NCBI RefSeq assembly: GCF_901827175.1
Contig: NZ_LR594662.1
Coordinates: 3,534,001 to 3,598,000, forward strand
DNA from: Variovorax sp. RA8
GTDB lineage: Bacteria; Pseudomonadota; Gammaproteobacteria; Burkholderiales; Burkholderiaceae_C
Direction: 5' to 3'
DNA length: 64,000 nt
Part shown: one piece after another, positions 57,720 to 64,000 of the stretch
Layout: the number at the start of each line of letters is the position of its first letter
Numbering within the stretch: position 1 is the stretch's first letter
The notes under the pieces: model-generated
What the model saw: the letters and a program-made list of their open reading frames with translations, nothing else
Told to the model about the DNA's origin: nothing
Database searches by the model: none
Translations under genes and position numbers: made by a program

Positions 57720-58845
57720 TAGCTGCGCGCCAGCCTTTGGCGCGGCAATGCGTCTGGCGCTGGACCTGGGCGCTGCCGCGACGGCACTGTCAGACCCCAA
57801 TCCGCGCGTAGGCTGTGTCATCTCCGCGCCGGGCGGGCAAACCATCGGGGTGGGCCACACCCAATCTGCTGGTGGCCCCCACGCCGAAATCATGGCCCTG
57901 CGCGATGCTGCTCTCAAGGGCCATTCAGTTGTCGGCGCCACCGCCTACGTCACCCTCGAACCTTGCTCCCATCACGGCCGCACTGGCCCGTGCTGCGACG
58001 CCCTGATCGCCGCCGGAATCCGCAGGGTCGTCGCCTCGCTCACCGACCCCAATCCGCTGGTCGCCGGGCAGGGCTTCGAGCGCCTGCGCGCGGCCGGCGT
58101 CCAGGTCGAGGTGGGTCCCGGAGCCGAGGAGGCGCGCGAACTCAACATCGGTTTCTTCAGCCGCATGATCCGCAAGACCCCGTGGGTCCGGCTCAAGGTC
58201 GCCGCCTCGCTGGACGGCAAGACCGCCCTGCCCGACGGGACCAGCCAATGGATCACCTCCGAAGCCGCTCGCACCGATGGCCACGCCTGGCGCGCGCGTG
58301 CCGGTGCCCTGCTCACCGGTGTCGGCACCGTGCTCGAGGACGATCCGCGGCTCGACGTGCGCCTGGTCGAGGCGCCACGCCAGCCGCCACTGGTGGTAGT
58401 CGACAGCCAGCTGCAGACGCCGCCAACGGCACGCCTCTTCGAGCCTGCCCGGCCGGTCTGGATCTACGCCGCCGCTCCCAATGCGCCCGCTCAGGCAGCC
58501 CTCGAAGCGCGGGGCGCCGTCGTCCGCCATGTGGCCAACCCGCAAGGCAAGGTGGATCTCGCGGCCATGCTGCGCGACCTCGCGCTGCGCGAAGTCAACG
58601 AGCTGCACGTCGAGGCCGGCCACAAGCTCAACGGCTCGCTGATGCGCGAAGGCCTCGTGGACGAATTGTTGCTGTACGTCGCCCCGAAGTTCATCGGCGA
58701 CGGCCTCGGCATCGCGCACCAGCCGAATTCCGCTGGCAACCTGACCCGCCTGGACCAGGCCCTCGGGCTGGAGTTCAAGTCCGTCGAAGCCCTTGGTCCG
58801 GACCTGCGCATCGTCGCCCGCATCGCAGGCCGCGACCGCTTCTAG
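57673..58845 (+). CDS. ribD: Riboflavin biosynthesis bifunctional deaminase-reductase RibD
   Basis: A 390-residue two-domain protein. The N-terminal deaminase has GGPHAEIMAL and TLEPCSHHGRTGPC (His and two Cys zinc ligands), and the C-terminal reductase has VRLKVAASLDGKTALPDG and HVEAGHKLNGSLM. It deaminates and reduces the pyrimidine intermediate after GTP opening. ATG 57673 overlaps fimT by 47 bases; ATG 57748 (MRLALDLG) would shorten the first helix, so the longer start is used but is uncertain. No FMN riboswitch is visible upstream. Confidence 0.93.
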   Translation: MPSAPYPPILRTTASDSCAPAFGAAMRLALDLGAAATALSDPNPRVGCVISAPGGQTIGVGHTQSAGGPHAEIMALRDAALKGHSVVGATAYVTLEPCSHHGRTGPCCDALIAAGIRRVVASLTDPNPLVAGQGFERLRAAGVQVEVGPGAEEARELNIGFFSRMIRKTPWVRLKVAASLDGKTALPDGTSQWITSEAARTDGHAWRARAGALLTGVGTVLEDDPRLDVRLVEAPRQPPLVVVDSQLQTPPTARLFEPARPVWIYAAAPNAPAQAALEARGAVVRHVANPQGKVDLAAMLRDLALREVNELHVEAGHKLNGSLMREGLVDELLLYVAPKFIGDGLGIAHQPNSAGNLTRLDQALGLEFKSVEALGPDLRIVARIAGRDRF

Positions 58846-58890
58846 CCTTCCCTTTCCAGGGCGGCCTCGCATCTCTGCGAAAATGCCGCG

Positions 58891-59544
58891 ATGTTCACCG
58901 GAATCATCACCGGCGTGGGGCGCATCGCCGCCGTCCACGACCTCGGCAGCTCTTCATCCCACGGCAAGCGGCTCGGCATCGCGGCGCCCGCCGGCTATCT
59001 GGACGACGTGGGCCTGGGTGACAGCATCGCGCTCAACGGCGCCTGCATGACCGTCACTTCCCTCGATCCCGCGCAGCAGCTCTTCACCATCGACATCTCG
59101 GCCGAATCGCTCGACAAGACGGCCGGTCTCGCCGAACCCGGCAGCCGGGTCAATCTCGAAAAGGCCCTGCGGGCCAGCGACCGCCTGGGCGGCCACATCG
59201 TCTCCGGCCATGTCGACGGCATCGGCACCGTCAGCCGCTTCGCCCCGGTGGGGGAAAGCTGGGAGCTGCGGGTGCTGGCGCCTCGTGCCCTGGCCCGCTT
59301 TCTCGCCTACAAGGGCTCGATCACCGTCAACGGCGTGAGCCTCACCGTCAACAGCGTGAGCGACGGCCCCGATGGCAGTGAGATCAGCATCAACCTCATC
59401 CCCCACACCGTCGAGAACACCGCCCTCGGCGGCCTCGAGGCCGGCAGCCGCGTGAACCTCGAGATCGACACTGTCGCACGCTACGTCGAGCGCATGCTCC
59501 AGGCCGGCGCCCTGCCCGCCATCCCCAAGGACCCCACCCCATGA
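58891..59544 (+). CDS. ribE: Riboflavin synthase subunit alpha
   Basis: A 217-residue protein with two lumazine-binding repeats: [12 protein letters not shown] with [10 protein letters not shown] and [13 protein letters not shown] in the first, and [10 protein letters not shown] with [10 protein letters not shown] in the second. It converts two molecules of dimethyl-ribityllumazine to riboflavin. The start MFTGIITG is invariant in the family. It follows ribD by 45 bp and overlaps ribBA by ATGA. Confidence 0.97.
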   Translation: MFTGIITGVGRIAAVHDLGSSSSHGKRLGIAAPAGYLDDVGLGDSIALNGACMTVTSLDPAQQLFTIDISAESLDKTAGLAEPGSRVNLEKALRASDRLGGHIVSGHVDGIGTVSRFAPVGESWELRVLAPRALARFLAYKGSITVNGVSLTVNSVSDGPDGSEISINLIPHTVENTALGGLEAGSRVNLEIDTVARYVERMLQAGALPAIPKDPTP

Positions 59545-60701
59545 ACGCTTCCGTAAGCCCGATGCCCGCCCCCCGCAGCGCACGAGCGCCCGCCCCCATC
59601 TCGCCGATCGAGGAGATCGTGGCCGAGCTGCGCGCCGGCCGCATGGTGATCCTGGTCGACGAGGAAGACCGCGAGAACGAGGGCGACATCGTGATCGCGG
59701 CCGACCACGTCACGCCCGAGGCCATCAACTTCATGGCGCGCCATGCCCGCGGCCTGATCTGCCTCACCCTTTCGCGCGAGATGTGCGAGCGGCTGCAGCT
59801 GCCGCCGATGGTGGCACGCAACGGCGCCAAGCATTCCACCGCCTTCACCGTCTCGATCGAGGCGGCCGAGGGCGTCACCACCGGCATCTCCGCCGCCGAC
59901 CGTGCGCGCACAGTGCAGGCCGCCGTCGCCCCCAATGCGGTCGCTGCCGACCTGGTCCAGCCGGGCCACATCTTCCCGCTGCAGGCCGTCGACGGTGGCG
60001 TGCTGATGCGCGCTGGTCACACCGAGGCCGGCTGCGACCTCGCCGCCATGGCCGGCTGCTCGCCGGCCTCCGTGATCTGCGAGGTCATGAACGAGGACGG
60101 CACGATGGCGCGCCTGCCCGACCTGCAGCTCTTCGCGGCCGAGCACGGGCTCAAGATCGGCACCATCGCCGCGCTGATCGAGCACCGCAGCCGCACCGAA
60201 TCGCTGGTCGAGAAAATCGGCTGCCGCGAGATCCACACCGCCTGGGGCTGGTTCACCGCCCATGCCTTCCGCGACAAGCCCAGCAAGGGCGTGCACCTGG
60301 CGCTGGTGCGCGGCAAGTGGAATCCGGGCGACACCGTGGACGTGCGCGTGCACGAGCCGCTCTCGGTGCTGGACGCACTGGAAGTCAACCGCTCCCTGCA
60401 CTCCTGGAGCCTCGATGCCAGCTTGGCCCACATCGCGGCCCAAGGCAAGGGCGTGGCCGTGCTGCTCAACTGCGGCGAGACCGGCGCCGAGCTGCTGTCG
60501 CAGTTCGACGGCACGGCACGGCCGGCGCAGGCGCCCGAGCGCGGCCGCATGGACCTGCGCAGCTACGGCATCGGCGCGCAGATCCTGCGCGAGTGCGGCG
60601 TGCACCGGATGAACCTCCTGGGCACGCCACGCCGCATGCCCAGCATGGCGGCAGGCTACGGCCTGGAGATCGCCGGCTACCTCAGCAAGGACGAACAATG
60701 A
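59541..60701 (+). CDS. ribBA: RibB with degenerate GTP-cyclohydrolase-II-like C-domain (RibBX type)
   Basis: A 386-residue protein. Residues about 25-215 are 3,4-dihydroxy-2-butanone 4-phosphate synthase, with [20 protein letters not shown] and [14 protein letters not shown]. Residues 220-386 are GCH-II-like ([36 protein letters not shown]), but the zinc-binding Cys series and HSECLTGD segment are missing. This is typical of betaproteobacterial RibBX proteins, where the C-domain is not a cyclohydrolase. A separate ribA would be needed elsewhere in the genome. It follows ribE by a 4-base overlap. Confidence 0.94.
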   Translation: MNASVSPMPAPRSARAPAPISPIEEIVAELRAGRMVILVDEEDRENEGDIVIAADHVTPEAINFMARHARGLICLTLSREMCERLQLPPMVARNGAKHSTAFTVSIEAAEGVTTGISAADRARTVQAAVAPNAVAADLVQPGHIFPLQAVDGGVLMRAGHTEAGCDLAAMAGCSPASVICEVMNEDGTMARLPDLQLFAAEHGLKIGTIAALIEHRSRTESLVEKIGCREIHTAWGWFTAHAFRDKPSKGVHLALVRGKWNPGDTVDVRVHEPLSVLDALEVNRSLHSWSLDASLAHIAAQGKGVAVLLNCGETGAELLSQFDGTARPAQAPERGRMDLRSYGIGAQILRECGVHRMNLLGTPRRMPSMAAGYGLEIAGYLSKDEQ

Positions 60702-60729
60702 CCCACAACCCGGGAAGGCAGGAACACTG

Positions 60730-61200
60730 ATGCAGGACGCGAACAAGGGCGGCGCCGTCGCGCTCGACGGCAAGGGCCTGCGCATCGGCATCGTGCAGGC
60801 ACGCTTCAACGAGGACATCACCGACGCGCTGGCGAAGGCCTGCCTCGGCGAGCTCGAGCAACTGGGCGTGGCGGCCGAGGACATCGACCGGCTCAGCGTG
60901 CCGGGCGCGCTCGAGGTGCCTCTCGCGCTGCAGGCCCTGGCCGAGCGCAACCGCTACCACGCGCTGATCGCGCTGGGCTGCATCATCCGCGGCGAGACCT
61001 ACCACTTCGAGCTGGTGGCCAACGAATCCGGCGCCGGCGTAAGCCGCGTCGCGCTCGACTATCGCATTCCGGTCGCCAACGCCATCCTCACCACCGAGAA
61101 CCTCGACCAGGCAATCGCCCGCCAGACCGACAAGGGCCGCGACGCGGCGCGCGTGGCGGTCGAGATGGCGCGGCTGATCGGGTCTGCCAACAGGCCCTGA
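60730..61200 (+). CDS. ribH: 6,7-Dimethyl-8-ribityllumazine synthase
   Basis: A 156-residue lumazine synthase. [50 protein letters not shown] (with the catalytic His in the last) and [17 protein letters not shown] match the family. It joins the pyrimidine and butanone phosphate to give lumazine, the substrate of RibE. 28 bp after ribBA and 10 bp before nusB. Confidence 0.97.
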   Translation: MQDANKGGAVALDGKGLRIGIVQARFNEDITDALAKACLGELEQLGVAAEDIDRLSVPGALEVPLALQALAERNRYHALIALGCIIRGETYHFELVANESGAGVSRVALDYRIPVANAILTTENLDQAIARQTDKGRDAARVAVEMARLIGSANRP

Positions 61201-61210
61201 CCTCTCTTTC

Positions 61211-61744
61211 ATGACCGACGACACCAAGACCAGCGGCGAGCGGCCGCACCAGTCGCGCCCCGGGCTCACCAGCACCGGCGCCCGCAAGGCCTCCGCCAAA
61301 TCCACCCGCAGCCGTGCGCGCGAGTTCGCGCTGCAGGCGCTCTACCAGCACCTGGTGGGCCGCAACGACGCGGCTTCCATCGACCAGTTCACCCGCGACC
61401 TGGCCGGCTTCCACAAGGCAGACGCGGCACACTACGATGCCCTGCTGCACGGCGCCATTGCCTCCGCGCAAGAGCTCGATGCACTGATCGTGCCACTGCT
61501 CGACCGCAAGCTGGAGGAGATCTCCCCCGTCGAGCATGCCGTGATGTGGATCGGCGTCTACGAGTTCCAGAACTGTCCCGATGTGCCGTGGCGCGTGGTG
61601 CTCAACGAGTGCATCGAGCTGGCCAAGGAATTCGGCGGCACCGACGGCCACAAGTACGTGAACGCAGTGCTCAACGGCCTCGCGCCGCAATTGCGCCCCG
61701 CGGAGGTGGAGGCGGATCGCGCGAGCGGCAAGGCCAGGCCATGA
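61211..61744 (+). CDS. nusB: Transcription antitermination protein NusB
   Basis: A 177-residue NusB with the family core ARNLALQ-like [20 protein letters not shown] and [20 protein letters not shown], ending [20 protein letters not shown]. The N-terminus is extended by about 25 residues, charged and probably flexible. NusB with NusE supports rRNA antitermination. It is the last gene of the rib operon and overlaps the aminotransferase start (ATGA). Confidence 0.95.
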   Translation: MTDDTKTSGERPHQSRPGLTSTGARKASAKSTRSRAREFALQALYQHLVGRNDAASIDQFTRDLAGFHKADAAHYDALLHGAIASAQELDALIVPLLDRKLEEISPVEHAVMWIGVYEFQNCPDVPWRVVLNECIELAKEFGGTDGHKYVNAVLNGLAPQLRPAEVEADRASGKARP

Positions 61745-62940
61745 GGATTTCGAAGCGCGCCGAGCGTATCGAGCCCTTCTACGTGATGGAGGTTGCCAAG
61801 GCGGCCTCCGCCCTGGCACGCGAGGTTGCGCACACCGATCGGCCGATGATCTTCCTCAACATCGGCGAACCCGACTTCACCGCGCCGCTGCCGGTCCAGG
61901 AAGCCGCCCTGCGCGCCGTGCGCGCCGGCGCCACCCAGTACACCCACGCGACCGGCCTCGAGGTGCTGCGCGAGCGCATCAGCGGCTGGTACCGCGAGCG
62001 CTTCGGCGTCGACGTGCCGGCGCACCGCATCGTGGTCACGGCCGGGGCTTCGGCCGCGCTGCAGCTGGCCTGCTTGGCGCTCATCGAGGCCGGCGACGAA
62101 ATCCTGATGCCCGATCCCAGCTATCCCTGCAACCGCCACTTCGTGAGCGCTGCCGAGGGCCGCGCGATACTGATCCCGACCACCCCCGAGGAGCGCTTCC
62201 AGCTCAGCGCCGCCAAGGTCGAGGCCGCCTGGACGGAACGCACGCGCGGCGTGCTGCTGGCCTCGCCCTCCAACCCCACCGGCACCTCGATCGAGCCGGG
62301 CGAGCTGCGCCGCATCCACGAAGTGGTGACGCGGCGCGGCGGCATCACGTTGATCGACGAGATCTACCTGGGGCTGTCGTACGACCAAACGTTCGGGCAG
62401 AGCGCACTGGGCATCGACGACCAGATCATCAGCATCAACAGCTTCAGCAAGTACTTCAGCATGACCGGCTGGCGCCTGGGCTGGCTGGTGGTGCCCGAGG
62501 CGCTGGTGCCGGTGGTCGAGCGGCTGGCACAGAACCTCTTCATCTGCGCGAGCACGGTGTCGCAATACGCCGCTCTCGCCTGTTTCGAACCTGCGAGCAT
62601 CGCCGAATACGAGCGCCGTCGTGCCGAGTTCAAGGCGCGACGCGACTGGTTCATCCCGCAGCTGGAGTCCCTCGGACTTCCCGTGCCGGTGGTGCCCGAC
62701 GGCGCCTTCTACGCCTGGGCCGACTGCTCCGCGTTCGGCGAGCGCCTGGGCATCGCCAACAGCTGGGACTTCGCCTTCGAGGCGATGAAGAAGGCGCATC
62801 TCGCCATCACCCCCGGCCGCGACTTCGGCTCGGACCAGACCGCCCGCTTCGTCCGCTTCTCGACGGCCAGTTCGATGGCACACCTCGAGGAATCGGTGGA
62901 GCGGCTGCGGGCGTGGGCGGGCACCGCCGATCCCGCATGA
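61741..62940 (+). CDS. Pyridoxal-phosphate-dependent class I aminotransferase
   Basis: A 399-residue fold-type I aminotransferase. [39 protein letters not shown] and the PLP-lysine segment [20 protein letters not shown] match the class I/II family. C-terminal Arg in [10 protein letters not shown] binds the carboxylate. Amino-donor specificity cannot be stated; aspartate- or alanine-type aminotransferases are the nearest. It overlaps nusB by ATGA and ybgC by ATGA, so is translationally linked. Confidence 0.93.
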   Translation: MRISKRAERIEPFYVMEVAKAASALAREVAHTDRPMIFLNIGEPDFTAPLPVQEAALRAVRAGATQYTHATGLEVLRERISGWYRERFGVDVPAHRIVVTAGASAALQLACLALIEAGDEILMPDPSYPCNRHFVSAAEGRAILIPTTPEERFQLSAAKVEAAWTERTRGVLLASPSNPTGTSIEPGELRRIHEVVTRRGGITLIDEIYLGLSYDQTFGQSALGIDDQIISINSFSKYFSMTGWRLGWLVVPEALVPVVERLAQNLFICASTVSQYAALACFEPASIAEYERRRAEFKARRDWFIPQLESLGLPVPVVPDGAFYAWADCSAFGERLGIANSWDFAFEAMKKAHLAITPGRDFGSDQTARFVRFSTASSMAHLEESVERLRAWAGTADPA

Positions 62941-63401
62941 GCTTTTCGTTCCCCATCCGCGTCTACTGGGAGGACACCGATGCCGGCGGGATCGTGTTCT
63001 ACGCCAACTACCTCAAGTACATGGAGCGCGCCCGCACCGAGTGGCTGCGCTCGCTGGGCATCGCGCAGCGCGCGCTGCGCGAGCAGACCGGCGGCATCTT
63101 CGTGGTCAGCGAGACCCAGCTCAAGTACCACAGGCCAGCTCGGCTGGACGATGAGCTGCTCGTCACCGCCGAGCTGCGCCAGATCGGCTCCGCGTCCCTG
63201 ATAATCGGTCAGCGCGTGCTGGCCCGGCCCGCACACGCCCCCGCCGCCGATCCCACGGCCGATGCCCCGGTGCTCTGCGAAGGCACGATCCGCATCGGCT
63301 GGGTCCACGCAGACACGCTGCGGCCCGCGCGCATCCCGGCGCAGGTTTCGGGAACCCTGGCGCGCTGCGCGGGCTCCATGTCTCAACCTCAGAAGCCATG
63401 A
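62937..63401 (+). CDS. ybgC: Tol-Pal-associated acyl-CoA thioesterase YbgC
   Basis: A 154-residue hot-dog-fold thioesterase: FPIRVYWEDTDAGGIVFYAN contains the catalytic Asp, and YLKYMERARTEWLRSLGI follows, both canonical for YbgC. It hydrolyses short acyl-CoA thioesters and belongs to the tol-pal operon. The central segment has a Pro/Ala-rich insertion (RPAHAPAADPTADAP) not usual in E. coli. It overlaps tolQ by ATGA. Confidence 0.94.
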   Translation: MSFSFPIRVYWEDTDAGGIVFYANYLKYMERARTEWLRSLGIAQRALREQTGGIFVVSETQLKYHRPARLDDELLVTAELRQIGSASLIIGQRVLARPAHAPAADPTADAPVLCEGTIRIGWVHADTLRPARIPAQVSGTLARCAGSMSQPQKP

Positions 63402-64000
63402 ATCAAGACCTCTCGATCCTTTCCCTCCTGCTGCATGCCAGCCTTCCGGTGCAGCTCGTCGTGCTGCTCCTGATCGTGGTGTCGATCGCCAGCTGGGCGG
63501 CCATCTTCCGCAAGTACTTCTCGCTCAAGCGCACGCGCTTGCTCAACGACGACTTCGAGCGCGAGTTCTGGTCCGGCACCAGCCTGAACGAGCTGTTCTC
63601 CTCGGCGGCCCAGCACGCCAAGTTCGCCGGCCCGATGGAACGCATCTTCGCCTCCGGCATGCGCGAGTACCAGAAGCTGCGCGAGCGCCACGTGTCCGAC
63701 GCCGTCACCCTGCTCGACGGCGCGCGTCGCGCGATGCGCGCGAGCTTCCAGCGGGAGCTCGACGCGGTGGAGCAGAACCTCTCCTTCCTCGCCACCGTCG
63801 GTTCGGTCTCGCCCTATGTCGGCCTGTTCGGCACGGTGTGGGGGATCATGCATGCCTTCACCGGCCTGGCGGCGCTGGCGCAGGTCACGCTCTCCACCGT
63901 GGCGCCCGGCATTGCCGAGGCGCTGGTCGCCACCGCAATCGGCCTGTTCGCCGCCATCCCGGCCGTGGTCGCCTACAACCGCTTCGCGCGCGAGATCGAC
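63398..64000 (+). CDS. tolQ: TolQ, Tol-Pal system proton channel subunit (3' end beyond window)
   Basis: The first 201 codons of a MotA/TolQ/ExbB-type protein, open to the window edge. A first membrane helix (PVQLVVLLLIVVSIASWAAI), a long cytoplasmic loop, and the second helix region FLATVGSVSPYVGLFGTVWG with the third beginning GIAEALVATAIGLFAAIPAV. TolQ with TolR uses the proton motive force for outer-membrane constriction. The start at 63398 overlaps ybgC. About 30 residues are missing. Confidence 0.96.
   Translation, partial: MNQDLSILSLLLHASLPVQLVVLLLIVVSIASWAAIFRKYFSLKRTRLLNDDFEREFWSGTSLNELFSSAAQHAKFAGPMERIFASGMREYQKLRERHVSDAVTLLDGARRAMRASFQRELDAVEQNLSFLATVGSVSPYVGLFGTVWGIMHAFTGLAALAQVTLSTVAPGIAEALVATAIGLFAAIPAVVAYNRFAREID

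Noticed and set aside
57560..57760. Possible FMN riboswitch before ribD
   Set aside because: No RFN conserved blocks are found; ribD overlaps the pilin gene directly.
1..64000. CRISPR arrays, insertion sequences, prophage genes, rRNA operons
   Set aside because: No regularly spaced repeats, transposase, integrase or phage structural motifs, and no rRNA sequence, were seen in the window.

Overview
The window looks like chromosomal DNA of a high-GC betaproteobacterium of the Burkholderiales, most probably Comamonadaceae (Variovorax/Ramlibacter/Acidovorax type). This rests on the GC-rich codon use, the many Bug/TctC-type solute-binding proteins, the order glyA-nrdR-pilVWXY1E-fimT-ribD, and the ribD-ribE-ribBA-ribH-nusB run leading into ybgC-tolQ. 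No sequence search was possible; family assignments come from motifs and remembered family features.

Left third (about 0.7-16.4 kb): a catabolic accessory region. Two minus-strand units carry two near-duplicate luciferase-like flavin monooxygenases, a Bug-type binding protein, an SDR, a VOC protein and a flavin reductase fused to an FCD sensor domain. A divergent LysR regulator and an SMP-30 lactonase follow. A plus-strand operon then encodes an enoyl-CoA hydratase, an NDP-forming acyl-CoA synthetase, two acyl-CoA dehydrogenases, two SDRs and a tandem carboxymuconolactone-decarboxylase-type protein. Together they suggest import, oxygenation, possible lactone opening, CoA activation and beta-oxidation-like breakdown of an unidentified (perhaps cyclic) compound. 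The far left edge holds a truncated erythromycin-esterase-type gene and a tiny arginine/aspartate-rich protein.

Middle (16.5-30.6 kb): a TRIC-type channel, a Crp-family regulator, a complete tctCBA transporter with divergent tctDE two-component genes, an Hsp15-like S4 protein with a PPK2 kinase, an IclR regulator divergent from a DadA-like oxidoreductase, and a patch of small unknown genes around a secretion-signal-less trypsin-like protease. tRNA-Ser(GCT) closes this part.

Right half (30.6-64 kb): mostly housekeeping. cysS, an AlkA-type glycosylase, accA, tilS and lysC lie on the minus strand. A TPR protein, two cyclophilins, lpxH and mtfA lie on the plus strand. Two very long minus-strand genes (DUF349 and AsmA/DUF748 families) follow. 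Then come a lytic transglycosylase, glyA behind a probable ZTP riboswitch, nrdR, the minor-pilin/PilY1 operon, the riboflavin operon with nusB, an aminotransferase, ybgC and the start of tolQ. The 595-bp gap at 46278-46872 holds a promoter for the transglycosylase and, on the other strand, a strongly structured unidentified RNA candidate ending in a terminator.
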